Assembly: GCA_942490855.1 (NCBI GenBank)
Contig: CALNYS010000004.1
Coordinates: 124,001 to 188,000 of the forward strand
Source of the DNA: CALNYS01 sp942490855
Lineage (GTDB): Bacteria > Planctomycetota > Phycisphaerae > Phycisphaerales > UBA1924
Reading direction: 5' to 3'
DNA: 64,000 bases
Under the pieces are notes generated by a model that was given only the letters and a program-made list of their open reading frames with translations, was not told the DNA's origin and searched no databases. Positions 8,729 to 18,267 of the stretch are shown in pieces. Made by a program: the position numbers and the translations under genes. Position 1 is the stretch's first letter, and every line of letters begins with the position of its first letter.

Positions 8729-11700
8729 TCAGTTTTCTACGCGACGGTGCTCAGCCGCGTTGTCTACCGCGAGGGCACGGAGGCGCGCGCGAGAGAACTC
8801 TCTTTCAAAGAGATCATGATTGGCCGTGGCGAGACATTCCTCAAACGCGACACGCGCCGCGGCGTGCTCGTCAACCCACTGCGCACGGATGCCTGTGTAG
8901 TAGTACGCCTCGGCGCGCTGCTCGTCGGTTGCCGCGTACTCGTACAGCGCCTGATTCATCGGGCGCCCGAGCAGGTAGCCGGCGAGGCGGGCTTCCCACG
9001 AAGCGTGGTTGTCCGCGAGCTGGCCGAGGAGCAGGGTCGCATTCGCGGCGTCCCCCTGCTCGCGAAGAACGATCGCCGACCAGAGATCCGCGTACCCCTT
9101 TAGGGCAGGGTTGATCTCCGCCGCCGCCCGGTAGTCCGCGAGCGCCAAGGATGGTTCGTTGATCTCCTGATACACAGCGCCCCGGCGGAGGTAGCCCATC
9201 TCCGTAGGCTTGGCCGTGGAGATCCACCGCGTCAGCATGGCGATCGCCTCGTGGCGGCGCTCGAGGTGCACGAGCGCTTGCGCCCGGTAGAGATAGTTAA
9301 CGTGCTCCTCCGGGTTGAGCATCGACGCCGTGTCGAACGCCTCCGCCGCCTGCTCGAGTCGGTGCGAGAAGTAATAGGCCGTCCCGCGGAGCCTCCACGT
9401 GGTCTCGTCGTCGGGCTCGAGCAGCTCGCAGCGGGCGAGGTCCTCGAGTGCTTTATCCCAGAACTCCGAATCCAGATACACCTCGGCGCGACGGAGATAG
9501 CCACGCGCTGATTCGGGGGCCATCTCGATGAGCGTGTTCGCGTCCGCGAGCGCCTCGGCCACGTTGCCGAGCGTGAGATGCAGCTGACACCGCTCGGCGT
9601 AGATGTCCATGTTTGCAGGGTCGATCGACTCCGCGAGGTTGTAGTCGTCGAGCGCGCCGGCCGGATCGCCCAGGCCGTCTTTCCCTTGTGCGCGCGTGAC
9701 GTAGGAAAAGGCGTAGCCTGGATCAATCGCGATCGCGCGCGTCGAATCCTCGATCGCCAGCTCGTACTTCTTAAGGTAGACACGGGTCACGGCACGGTCG
9801 TACCACCAATCGATCTCGTTCGGGTTGAGGCTCGATCGCGCGGGCAAACGACGCCTCCGCTTTTTCATACTCACCCTGCTGGTAGTAAGCGATCGCTTGC
9901 AAGCCGTGCACACGGTGCCCGCCGTGCTTGAGCTCGATCGCGCGGGCGAGATCGATCTGAGCAGCCCCCCATTTGGCCAGATGCCCGAGCCGCACCGCAC
10001 GCTCAACGCTCGCTTCGGTCAGACCGGGGGCACGTTCGATCGCCGCCGAGAGCTGATCGATCGCCGCCTGATGGTCGGGTTCAACCGCGGCTCTGAGACA
10101 CAACGCCTCCGCGGAATCAAGATCGGCCCGCTCGATCGCGTGAAGGTGATCCAGAAGCTGCTTCCATTTGCGCTGAACAGCTTGGGCTTCGGGATCAACC
10201 GGCTCGCCTTCCTGCACAACCGGCAGCCTCGGCGGGTGCCCGAACGTGTAATGCAGCGCATGCCCGGCGATGAAATGCGCCTGGGCGTCGTCCGGCACGG
10301 CTGCAAGGTGCGCATCGAGCAAGGCAACCGCCTCGTCACGCCGGCTGTCCCGAAGCAGAATCCGCGCCTTGAGATGGACCAGGCTTGCACGATCTGGCGC
10401 AAGCGAGATCGCGTGGTTCACCGACCGGAGCGCCGCTTCGAAGTTCTCGAGACGGAACGCCGCGACGGCTTCTTGCTCGCTCAGCAGCGATTCTTGGACG
10501 ATCGCGCGTGCTTCTGATTCTCGCCCCCTCAGCTGGATGCTGTCGTTCGCGACGTACAGCGCCGCGCTGAGCAAGAGGAGCGCGAGAATCACCGCCCCCA
10601 TCGTGATAGGAACGCGCCGACGACGCATCACACGTAACGCTCGCTGGACCGGGGACTGCCGGCGTGCTTCGATCGGCAAGTCGAGCAACCACCGGCGTAG
10701 GTCGTTGGCGAGCTGCGCCGCGCTCGTGTACCGAAGATTCCTGTCCTTTTCGATTGCCTTCAGACAGATCGTTTCGAGCTCGCGAGGGATAGACGCGATG
10801 TGACGGTGCGGCGGCGTCGGCTCGTTGTTGAGGACGTTGTAGAAGATCTGCTTGTCGTTCTTCCCAGAGAAGATCGGGTGGAGCGTCAGCATCTCGTAAA
10901 GCGTCGCGCCCAGCGCGTACACATCAACCAGCACGTCGGACGGACCGCGCATGGGATCGACCTGCTCAGGCGAGAGATACCGGCACGTTCCGAGCAGCGT
11001 CCGGCTGGCGGTGATCGATTCTTCCTCCTGTGATCTCGCGAGCCCGAAATCAGAGATCATGATCCGTCCGTCATCGCGGATCAGAAGGTTGGACGGTTTG
11101 ATGTCGCGGTGCGTGACCCCTTGCTCGTGCGCGTACTGGAGCGCGTCAGCAACATCCGCCACCCAGTTGGCAACGATGCGGTAGTACTCCACGGATGACT
11201 TGCTCTGCCTGCTCGTGCTGGAATACAGCGCCGAATCCGAATGCGACCGCGAGGCACGATCGCCGCGAGCATCCGTCACGGATTCAAACGAACCGGCTTC
11301 CTGGATTTCTTCGAGCACACGGCTGAGCGACTTCCCGTTGATCAGCTGCATCGTGAAATACAGCGTCCCGTCGATCTCGCCAAAGTCATAGACAGAGATG
11401 ATGCCGGTGTGCTCGAGCCCCGCCGCGAGCTTCGCTTCGCGCCGGAACCGCTCGCGCGCGTCGGGACGCGAGAGCGAGATCAGCGTCGGGAGTACCTTGA
11501 TCGCGACCATGCGATCAAGCTTCGGCTGTCTCGCTTTGTAGACAACGCCCATACCGCCGCGGCCGAGCTCGCCGATGATCTCGTAATCGCTAAGGATCGC
11601 GCTCAGACGCCGAAATGGCTCTTTGATATCAACTGGCGTTTGCGCTCGAACGCTCGACGCCCAGGACAGGTCCGCCTCCAGCAGCGCCTGCTGATCGATC

Positions 11701-11834
11701 GAGTCCGCGATCGCGCGGCACTTCGAGCACTCGTCGAGGTGTTTCGCCAGCTCGCCCTTCGTGCCGTCGTCGCTCACCGACAACAAGACCGCTTCGATCT
11801 CTTCACGCCCTCGGCATTGAGTCGTCTTCTTCAT
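8729..11834 (-). CDS. Ser/Thr protein kinase with N-terminal zinc anti-sigma motif and C-terminal TPRs (single-base frameshift)
   Basis: A transmembrane Hanks-type kinase of about 1034 residues once one extra base near 9829-9830 is discounted. Residues 7-39 carry C-x24-H-x3-C-x2-C (C7, H32, C36, C39), the zinc-binding anti-sigma (ZAS) signature. The kinase domain (about 83-380) has GRGGMG, the VAIK lysine (K113), HRDIKPSN (242-249) and DFG (262-264), with a Ser-rich insertion at about 180-215. A membrane helix spans about 409-429 and TPR repeats fill the remainder. As read, translation leaves the TPR frame at ARAIE and stops near 9771. The next frame resumes with LNPNEIDWWYDRAV and continues to 8729. 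The start ATG overlaps the sigma-factor stop (ATGA), so the two genes are translationally coupled. Confidence 0.88.
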
Positions 11835-12451
11835 TCGGGAGCGCCAGGAGCGAGCGTCGTACCGCCGGCCGCGTCGGTCTTGTTCAGTTCATCGATCTTC
11901 TGACGGACCTTGTTGAGCACCATGTGGCGCGTGACGTACACGTTCCCGACGCTCATCCCGGTGTTTTTCGCCACAGTCTCCGCTGGCATGCCCTCGAGCG
12001 CGTACTGCCGGAACGCCTCCATCCGACGAGGCGACACATCCTTCGCGACCTGATCGATGCTCCAGAGCATGTCCTGCAGGCGCCACTCTTCCTCCCAGAT
12101 CTCATCGAGAGTCGGCCCGTCATCGTCGCACTCTGCGAGCAGGTTCTCGATCGAGACCTCAGACTTCCGTCGCCGGGCGTTCTCGCGGATCTTGTTCTCC
12201 GCGATCGTGCGCACCCAGTTGCGGAACTGACCGCGGCTGCGGTTGTATTCAAAGTCTCCGATGTGCGACAGGATCGAGACCATCGTCTGTTGCACCAGGT
12301 CGTCCGCATCATCGCCCGACAAACCGCGCATGCGCGCAACGCGGTAGATGGCCGGCGCGTAACGCTCAAAGAACTCACGCCACGCGAGCTGGCCGTTCCG
12401 GCCGTTGCTCAGCGAAGTCAAGAGTGACGGGCGCGTTTCCGGGAATCTCAT
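11831..12451 (-). CDS. ECF-type RNA polymerase sigma factor
   Basis: A 206-residue sigma-70 family factor of the extracytoplasmic-function type. Region 2 is recognisable by YAPAIYRVARMRGLSGDDADDLVQQT and the FRNWVRTIAENKIRE segment. Region 4 contains the helix-turn-helix ETVAKNTGMSVGNVYVTRH. A longer frame reaches 12502, but ATG at 12451 starts nearer to the conserved region and has a GGGAGAG site upstream. It overlaps the kinase start by four bases. Because the kinase carries a zinc anti-sigma motif, the likely mode of control is that the membrane kinase holds or phosphorylates this factor; this is an inference. Confidence 0.9.
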   Translation of the reverse strand: MRFPETRPSLLTSLSNGRNGQLAWREFFERYAPAIYRVARMRGLSGDDADDLVQQTMVSILSHIGDFEYNRSRGQFRNWVRTIAENKIRENARRRKSEVSIENLLAECDDDGPTLDEIWEEEWRLQDMLWSIDQVAKDVSPRRMEAFRQYALEGMPAETVAKNTGMSVGNVYVTRHMVLNKVRQKIDELNKTDAAGGTTLAPGAPE

Positions 12452-12780
12452 TGGCCAGGTCTCTCCCGATTCGTACTTCCAACCACCATCCCAGCGTATC
12501 ACTCAGGAACGCCGAAGCAATGCTGTTTTCGCACAACCGACCATGTCTCTCGGGCTCTACTGGGACGCGAAAAATTACTGCAAGAAAAGGTAAAACAGCC
12601 CGTAAGATTCTCCGGGCGAGCGCATAGAACATGATGGAGAGGCCACACGGTCCGATGCTCTGCTCGAAGTGCCCACGTGCTTCCAGCCAGATCACCACGC
12701 GGACTGGTAGGAAACACGCACCGCGAAACACGGTGCTCACACACGTCACTTCGGTACATCCGAAAAGGGAAGAGAGATCC
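12452..12780. promoter_or_regulatory. Divergent intergenic region between sigma factor and PEP-CTERM-like gene
   Basis: A 329-base region between genes transcribed in opposite directions, so it should contain both promoters. It is visibly more A/T-rich around 12560-12610 than the flanking genes. No confident promoter hexamers, palindromes or small reading frames were found. An AAAAGGGAAGAGAG tract just before 12781 is the ribosome-binding site of the plus-strand gene. Confidence 0.4.
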
Positions 12781-13506
12781 ATGACACGCACTTCACCGAT
12801 CGTTATCGCTGCGCTCGCCGCCGTTGGTTCCGCGACCTTCGCTCACGCCGGTTTCATCGAAACCGCGAGCACACGTCTCGTGCGCACCGACGCCGTCGCG
12901 ACCGGCTTGCAGGATGGCGTCCACACCATCTTCGGCCCCAGCATCTACGGCGTCATGAACGACGATGTCAGCTCCTTCCAAAGCGGCGATGCCGGCGCCT
13001 ACGGCAACGGGTTCGCGTACCAGAACACCACCATCAGCGCCGGCGCCTACAGCGGTGTCGTTGAAGCCATCGCCAGCGCCGACCCCGGCTCCAGCGGCTT
13101 CGACATCGTTAACGGCTACGCCAGCTCCGAGCTCTACGTCGAGTTCACCGTCACCGGAACAACCGAGTTCGACCTCTCCGGCAACGGCGGCGGCTTCGGC
13201 ACCGTCAACGGCGCCCTGAGGTCGCACTCGTACGTTGCGATCGAGAGCCTCGGCGGCGGGACGGCTACCCAGGTGTTCCTGCAGGAAGACGACCTGTACA
13301 CCACCTTCGCGGGGAGCGGCACGCTTCTTGCCGGCGACTACCGGTTTGTCGTGACATCCACCACCATCATCGATTTCATCTTTGACTCTGGCCCGTTTAT
13401 CGAAGGCAACGCGTCTGTGACGTTCGACCTCACCTTCGTCCCCGCCCCTTCGACGGCGGCGCTCTTCGGCCTCGCCGGCCTCACCGCGACCCGTCGCCGC
13501 CGCTGA
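12781..13506 (+). CDS. Exported protein with PEP-CTERM-like anchoring tail
   Basis: A 241-residue exported protein. Residues 1-22 form a signal peptide (ATFAHAG). The body is Gly/Ser/Thr-rich and strand-forming with no recognised catalytic motif. The C-terminus is VPAPSTAALFGLAGL followed by TATRRRR: a short Pro motif, a hydrophobic helix and a basic end, the layout of PEP-CTERM sorting signals. This predicts export followed by sorting to the cell surface. ATG at 12781 is chosen over an upstream in-frame start because it has a strong GGGAAGAGAG site and opens the signal peptide. A terminator follows. The ligand or structural role is unknown. Confidence 0.82.
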   Translation: MTRTSPIVIAALAAVGSATFAHAGFIETASTRLVRTDAVATGLQDGVHTIFGPSIYGVMNDDVSSFQSGDAGAYGNGFAYQNTTISAGAYSGVVEAIASADPGSSGFDIVNGYASSELYVEFTVTGTTEFDLSGNGGGFGTVNGALRSHSYVAIESLGGGTATQVFLQEDDLYTTFAGSGTLLAGDYRFVVTSTTIIDFIFDSGPFIEGNASVTFDLTFVPAPSTAALFGLAGLTATRRRR

Positions 13507-13540
13507 GCCCACTCTCTCTCCACGTACGCACATCTTTGAC

Positions 13541-13574
13541 AGACGGCCCCGAATCACCGGGGCCGTCTGTTTGT
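13541..13574 (+). terminator. Rho-independent terminator after PEP-CTERM-like gene
   Basis: AGACGGCCCCG (13541-13551) pairs with CGGGGCCGTCT (13558-13568) around a 6-base loop, giving an 11-bp GC-rich stem. It is followed by GTTTGT. It lies 34 bases after the stop codon at 13506. Confidence 0.75.
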
Positions 13575-13674
13575 ATAGAGAGCCGCACGTTTCAGCGCCA
13601 ACGATTCGAGCCTGGACGTTCGTGTTCCCCAGCATGCGTGGTGATCGGCGGCACGGTGCGTTTGCGGAAGCCGA

Positions 13675-14676
13675 CTAACCCGTTGCCCCGCCTCCCGACC
13701 GCTGCGCGTTCGCCCACGCCCCCGGCGGCATACCCATGATCCGCTTGAATGCTCGACTGAACGCCGCCTCTGAGTTGTAGCCGAGCCTGACCCCGCACTC
13801 GCCGGCGGTCATCTCGGCGTCCCGGAGCCACGCGCCTGCGGTGTGCATCCGCCACCTCGTGACATACCGCATCGCGGGTTCCCCGACGAGCTCTGTGAAC
13901 CTCGACGAGAACGCAGAACGTGACATGGCCACCGACGAAGCCAGCGATGCGACCGTCCAGTCCTTTGTCGGCTCGCGATGAATACTCAGCAACGCCGGCC
14001 CGATGCGTTCGTCGCTGAGGGCGCCGAGCCACCCGCGACGCGACTCCGGATTCTCTACAAGCCACGCGCGTATCGCCTGAATGACGAGGATGTCCGCGAG
14101 CCTGGTCACGATGGTCTCGCCGCCAGGCTGCCGGGCACTCGCTTCTGCTGCCATCAGACGCAGGGTGCTGTGCATCCACTCCGCGCTCGGGGTGTTCCAC
14201 GTCTTGATGTGGATCAGACTCGGAAGCAACTCGACAAGGTCGCGCGCGGCGGGGTGATCGAGGCGCACAGCGCCGCAGATCAGCGTTGTCTCATCCCCCC
14301 CGCCCCCATAGCTGAGCACCTCGTACCGCGGCGTGACCTGCTCGATCGGGAGATCGAAGTAGTTGATGGTGCGCGCCCCCTTGGCGTGCTTGATGACGTG
14401 ACCCTCTCCGCGCGGCATCAGCGCGAACTCGCCGGGCAGGAGCGCGGCCGGCTCGCCGTCCTCGAACTCCAACCGGCACTCGCCCGAGGTCACGATGTGA
14501 AACATCAGGCAGCCCGGCATGGGCGGCATCACGACCCCCCACGGGGCGCTGAGATGAGACCGCGCATAGACGACCCCCTCCAGGCGGAAGGAGTGCAGCG
14601 TCTCGCCGAGCGGATCGGCGGATTCCCATGCAGACGTCGTCGGCTGGGACGGAGTGCGGGCTGAGGCTGGAGTCAT
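13675..14676 (-). CDS. AraC-family transcriptional regulator with N-terminal cupin domain
   Basis: A 333-residue regulator. The N-terminal half is a cupin-type sensor domain (family AraC_binding_2/Cupin_6; LEFEDGEPAALLPGEFALMPRG is the typical beta-barrel strand pair). The C-terminal 100 residues are two AraC helix-turn-helices: WTVASLASSVAMSRSAFSSRF and then AGECGVRLGYNSEAAFSRAFKR with the family GMPPGAW ending. It is divergent from the NmrA-like gene at 14853, and such regulators commonly control the adjacent oxidoreductase gene. The effector is unknown. Confidence 0.9.
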   Translation of the reverse strand: MTPASARTPSQPTTSAWESADPLGETLHSFRLEGVVYARSHLSAPWGVVMPPMPGCLMFHIVTSGECRLEFEDGEPAALLPGEFALMPRGEGHVIKHAKGARTINYFDLPIEQVTPRYEVLSYGGGGDETTLICGAVRLDHPAARDLVELLPSLIHIKTWNTPSAEWMHSTLRLMAAEASARQPGGETIVTRLADILVIQAIRAWLVENPESRRGWLGALSDERIGPALLSIHREPTKDWTVASLASSVAMSRSAFSSRFTELVGEPAMRYVTRWRMHTAGAWLRDAEMTAGECGVRLGYNSEAAFSRAFKRIMGMPPGAWANAQRSGGGATG

Positions 14677-14852
14677 ACCCGACTATATCAGGGATCTCTA
14701 TGATGCCCAGTTTCTTGGACGAATGGGCAAAAGATACGGATTATAAATCATTGTTCGTACACGATACCGCCACAACACTAGACACATGAAGAGTAGCGGT
14801 CGCCAGTGGCGCCGCAAAGGATCACCGAGCCCACAACCGATCGGAGCACGCC
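14677..14852. promoter_or_regulatory. Divergent promoter region with inverted repeat
   Basis: This 176-base spacer separates the AraC-type regulator from the NmrA-like gene. It contains the inverted repeat TGCCCA (14704-14709) and TGGGCA (14724-14729). TTGGAC (14715-14720) and GATTAT (14739-14744), 18 bases apart, resemble -35 and -10 elements reading toward the NmrA-like gene. The repeat straddles the putative -35 element, consistent with a regulator site. These are sequence resemblances only. Confidence 0.4.
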
Positions 14853-15710
14853 ATGAGCACCAAGAACCTCGCGTATCAGAACGTCCTCGTCATCGCCGCA
14901 AACGGCAAGACCGGGCGGAGGGTCGTTCCGCTTCTCGAGCAGCGGGGCGCCACCGTCCGCCGCGGGTCGCGATCCGGCACCCCCGCGTTCGATTGGGAAT
15001 CGCGCAGCACGTGGGCCGGCGCCCTGGAGGGCATGGACGCCGCGTACGTCGTCTATCAGCCGGACCTCGCGGTCCCGGGCGCCGACGACGACATCCGTGC
15101 ATTCGCGCGGATCGCGAAGGAACAGGGCGTCCGCAAGGTCGTTCTCCTGAGCGGGCGGGGCGTCAAGGAGTCCGAGGTCGCGGAGCAGATCGTCGCACAA
15201 TCCGGCCTCGCGTGGACCTTCGTCCGCGCCGCCTGGTTCAACCAAAACTTCAGCGAGGGTGACTTTGCGACCATGGCGCGAGACGGCGTGATCGCGCTGC
15301 CGATGGGAGACACAGCCGAGCCGATCATCGACGCGGACGACATCGCCGAGGTCGTCGCCGTCGCGCTCACCGACACACGTCTCAACAGCGAGACGCTCGA
15401 CCTCTCCGGGCCAGCGGCGCTCACACACGACCAGATCGCAGACGAACTCTCGAAGGCGTCCGGTCGGCAGATCCGTTACGCCCCGATCACGACCGACGAG
15501 TTCCGCGCAGCGCTGGGCGACATGGGCACGCCGGCTGAGTACATCGATCTCTTGGTGTACCTGTTCGACGTTACCCGGAGCGGTGTGAACGAAGCGCCCA
15601 CTGGCGATGTCGAGCGTGTTCTGGGGCGGCCGCCGAAGAGCTTCGCCGAGTTTGCTGCCAAAGCCGCGGCAGAGGGCGCCTTCAACATGCCGGAGGCAGC
15701 GAACCCGTGA
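14853..15710 (+). CDS. NmrA-like NAD(P)-binding protein
   Basis: A 285-residue soluble Rossmann-fold protein of the atypical short-chain dehydrogenase/NmrA type. The N-terminus has a strand followed by AANGKTGRRV, the glycine-rich dinucleotide loop. VVLLSGRGV, WTFVRAAWFNQNF and IDADDIAEVVAVAL are conserved NmrA/azoreductase-like positions. Typical members act as NAD(P)H-dependent quinone or azo reductases, or as redox sensors. It is divergent from the AraC-type regulator. The exact reaction cannot be assigned. Confidence 0.85.
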   Translation: MSTKNLAYQNVLVIAANGKTGRRVVPLLEQRGATVRRGSRSGTPAFDWESRSTWAGALEGMDAAYVVYQPDLAVPGADDDIRAFARIAKEQGVRKVVLLSGRGVKESEVAEQIVAQSGLAWTFVRAAWFNQNFSEGDFATMARDGVIALPMGDTAEPIIDADDIAEVVAVALTDTRLNSETLDLSGPAALTHDQIADELSKASGRQIRYAPITTDEFRAALGDMGTPAEYIDLLVYLFDVTRSGVNEAPTGDVERVLGRPPKSFAEFAAKAAAEGAFNMPEAANP

Positions 15711-15856
15711 GGCCGCTGGGCGCAGGAACCCACGCGGGGACGGCTGACGCGAACAGGAACGCTCTCATTTCAGGCGAAAACCCCGCCTGCCCGGGTCAAC
15801 GCCGGTCAGACGGGACATGGAGTAGATGTATTTGGAGGATCGATGCTTCCGCGCGG

Positions 15857-17068
15857 TTACTCGGCATGCACTTCGAACAACCCCGGCCAGTTCGTGTTCG
15901 CACGAGCGACGCTGCCGTTAAAGTCGGCGTTGAACTTCTTCAGGATGTCCGAGTTGACGTTGAGGTAGAGCTTCCCGTTTCGGACCTGCGCGGTGGTGAC
16001 GTCCACCGGCAACAGAATGTTGATGGAGACGCCGTAGGAGCAGAAGCCGCCGTACTGGGGCGCGAAACGCTCCGGGCTGGCGACGAAAGCGGCTCTGTTT
16101 TCTTCCGTTGCGAACAGGTACGTCGCGCCGGCGTGCTCGGCGCGGATCATGGGCGAGCCGTTGAGCGGCGTCTCGCTCTGGAAAAAGCTGACGGGGTCGA
16201 AGCCGTCAAGCCCGATCCCGCTCGCGCCCGAGACATTGACCAAAGAGCCGCGAGCGGAGGCGATGTTCGCAACAGCCTCGTCGGTGCTCCACACGTCGCT
16301 CGCGATCATGCGGTAGTTCACAAATGCGGCTTCGAACCCGTCGTATCCCGGCAGCTTCGCGGCGGCCGTCGCGTCGGAGACGACCACGACCTCGAAGCCC
16401 TCCTCGACGAGGTCTCGCATGTGCGACTCCACACAAAGGTTGGCCGACATACCGGCAAGGACGACCTGGTTGATCCCGGCCTTGCGCAGCTGGAGCGAGA
16501 GGTCATTGGACTCGGGGCCGTACACCTTGTGCGGACCGACCACGACCGTCGCGCCATCGTTGATGTACGGCTTGTACCGTTCGAGCCAGTCGGCGCCCGA
16601 GCCCTCGACGGACGATGCATCGAGCGGCCCCTGGCGATCGAACATGCCGATGTTGTGCATCAGCGTCTCGAGCGCGCCCTCGAACTCCCAGCCGTGATCG
16701 TGCGGGTAGTAGTAGTGAGGGCTGACGAACACGCGGGCGTTGGAACCTTTGGCGGCGGAGAACAGCCGCTCGATGTTGTCAACGGTCCCGTTCTCCGTCA
16801 CGCTCTCGCCCACGACACCCCACGCCACACCGTCTGTGCTCAGGAAGTCGTTCTGCGGATCAATGACAACAAGCGCGTAGGCGCCGAAGTCGAGATCAAC
16901 GCCCGGACGGGGAATCGGCGCGTCGACACGCGGGCCGTCGATGTAGTGGACATGCCCGGCAAGATCATGCCCGGCGTGGTCGCCGTGGCTTGCCGGCTCG
17001 GCCAAAGCCGTCAGTGAAGCAACGGAGGTGGCGGTGAGGGTGGCGATCGTCATGGTCATGCGGTTCAT
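15857..17068 (-). CDS. Exported isochorismatase-fold hydrolase fused to a YHS domain
   Basis: A 403-residue protein with a signal peptide (about 1-23), a His-rich linker (HGDHAGHDLAGH), a cysteine-hydrolase (isochorismatase) domain and a C-terminal YHS domain. Catalytic residues of the hydrolase are visible as D70 (VVIDPQNDF), K181 (VGPHKVYG) and C212 (SANLCVESH). The YHS part begins at about GLDGFDPVSFF and includes ATYLFATEENRAAF and YGGFCSYG, a motif associated with metal binding. ATG at 17068 follows AAAGGA. Isochorismatase-fold enzymes are usually cytoplasmic amidases or hydrolases, so export and the YHS fusion are notable. It is the last gene of the minus-strand block that begins at 19397. 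Confidence 0.88.
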   Translation of the reverse strand: MNRMTMTIATLTATSVASLTALAEPASHGDHAGHDLAGHVHYIDGPRVDAPIPRPGVDLDFGAYALVVIDPQNDFLSTDGVAWGVVGESVTENGTVDNIERLFSAAKGSNARVFVSPHYYYPHDHGWEFEGALETLMHNIGMFDRQGPLDASSVEGSGADWLERYKPYINDGATVVVGPHKVYGPESNDLSLQLRKAGINQVVLAGMSANLCVESHMRDLVEEGFEVVVVSDATAAAKLPGYDGFEAAFVNYRMIASDVWSTDEAVANIASARGSLVNVSGASGIGLDGFDPVSFFQSETPLNGSPMIRAEHAGATYLFATEENRAAFVASPERFAPQYGGFCSYGVSINILLPVDVTTAQVRNGKLYLNVNSDILKKFNADFNGSVARANTNWPGLFEVHAE

Positions 17069-17125
17069 CGTGGATCCTTTCTTGTTGAGACTCTTCGAGA
17101 GAAACGCTTACGAACGGTTGTTGCG

Positions 17126-18178
17126 CTACTGCTGTGGTTCTGCGGGGGCTTGCTCGCCCGCCGCGGAAGCCTGATCAACGACCTCGCGCAGAAGCCAGCG
17201 ACGCACGAGTCCAGCGATCAGGTCGCCGTCCTCCTCGAGCGCGAAGTGCCCCGTGTCGAGCAGGTGCAGCTCGGCGTCCGGCAGATCACGCAGGTACGGC
17301 AGCGCGCCGGACGCCGGGAAGATCTCGTCGTGGCGACCCCAGGTAATGATCGTCGGCGGCTGGTGCTCGCGGAGGTACGCCTGCCACTGCGGGTACCGCG
17401 CGAGGTTGCTCCCATAGTCGTACGCGAGTTCGAGCTGGACGTACGCATTCCCGGGGCGCTCAAGCAGCGGCTGCACGACCATCCAGTTGTCGGGACTGAT
17501 CGCCTCGGGGATCCGTGTCCCGTGCGTGAATTGCCATCTCGTGGCTTCGGGTGTCAGCAGGCTGCCGAGGTGCTCGATGGCTTTCGGGTCTTGTGGGTTC
17601 TTCCAGAAGTCGCGCCACGGCCCCCAGAACGAATCGGGGAGACCCTCTTCGTACGCGTTGCCGTTCTGAATGATGAGCCCGGCGACGCGCTCCGGGTGCT
17701 CGCTCGCGAGCCGGAACCCGACGGGCGCACCGTAGTCCTGCAGGTAGAGCACCCAGCGCTCGGCGCCGACGCGATCGAGCAGCTCTTCCATCATGCCGGC
17801 GATGGTGTCGAAGGTGTACTCGAACTCTTCAGCGGGCGGGGAATCCGAGAGCCCGTATCCCGGGTAGTCGGGCGCAATCACCCGATACTCACCCGCGAGC
17901 AGCGGGATGAAGTCCCGGAACATGTGCGAGCTGGTCGGGAAGCCGTGCAGCAGCACGATGACCGGCTTGCCCGGGTCCTGCTGATCAGCCCCCGCCTCAC
18001 GGTAGGAGATGGTTGTGCCGTCGATTTCCATCGTGCGTGTGTAGACCGGCACGCGCTCGGCGACGGTTCCCGCGCGCACCGCGGGCGGCGCGGCGTTCGC
18101 TGGGGCCGCGGACAACGCAACGGTGCCGACGCCGAACGCTGTACGGAGATGCAATGCTGTCCGACTGGAGTGGTTCAT
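17126..18178 (-). CDS. Exported alpha/beta hydrolase, epoxide hydrolase/haloalkane dehalogenase-like
   Basis: A 350-residue protein with a signal peptide (about 1-29, ending APANA). The alpha/beta-hydrolase core shows HGFPTSS (oxyanion loop, about 78-84), the nucleophile elbow LQDYGAPVGFRL (D148), an acid in GRHDEIFP (about 287) and the catalytic His in LDTGHFALEE (about 316). An aspartate rather than serine nucleophile indicates the epoxide-hydrolase/dehalogenase/haloacetate group. The frame is open upstream, but ATG at 18178 has AAAGGGA before it and opens the signal peptide. It lies between the DUF1348 gene and the isochorismatase-YHS gene on the same strand. Substrate unknown. Confidence 0.88.
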   Translation of the reverse strand: MNHSSRTALHLRTAFGVGTVALSAAPANAAPPAVRAGTVAERVPVYTRTMEIDGTTISYREAGADQQDPGKPVIVLLHGFPTSSHMFRDFIPLLAGEYRVIAPDYPGYGLSDSPPAEEFEYTFDTIAGMMEELLDRVGAERWVLYLQDYGAPVGFRLASEHPERVAGLIIQNGNAYEEGLPDSFWGPWRDFWKNPQDPKAIEHLGSLLTPEATRWQFTHGTRIPEAISPDNWMVVQPLLERPGNAYVQLELAYDYGSNLARYPQWQAYLREHQPPTIITWGRHDEIFPASGALPYLRDLPDAELHLLDTGHFALEEDGDLIAGLVRRWLLREVVDQASAAGEQAPAEPQQ

Positions 18179-18267
18179 CGTGTATCCCTTTCCGGGGTAC
18201 GGTTCGAATCGTGTGCCTGTGGGTATCGATGTGATGCGCGCGTCCCGGGCGGACGACGAATCGGTGT

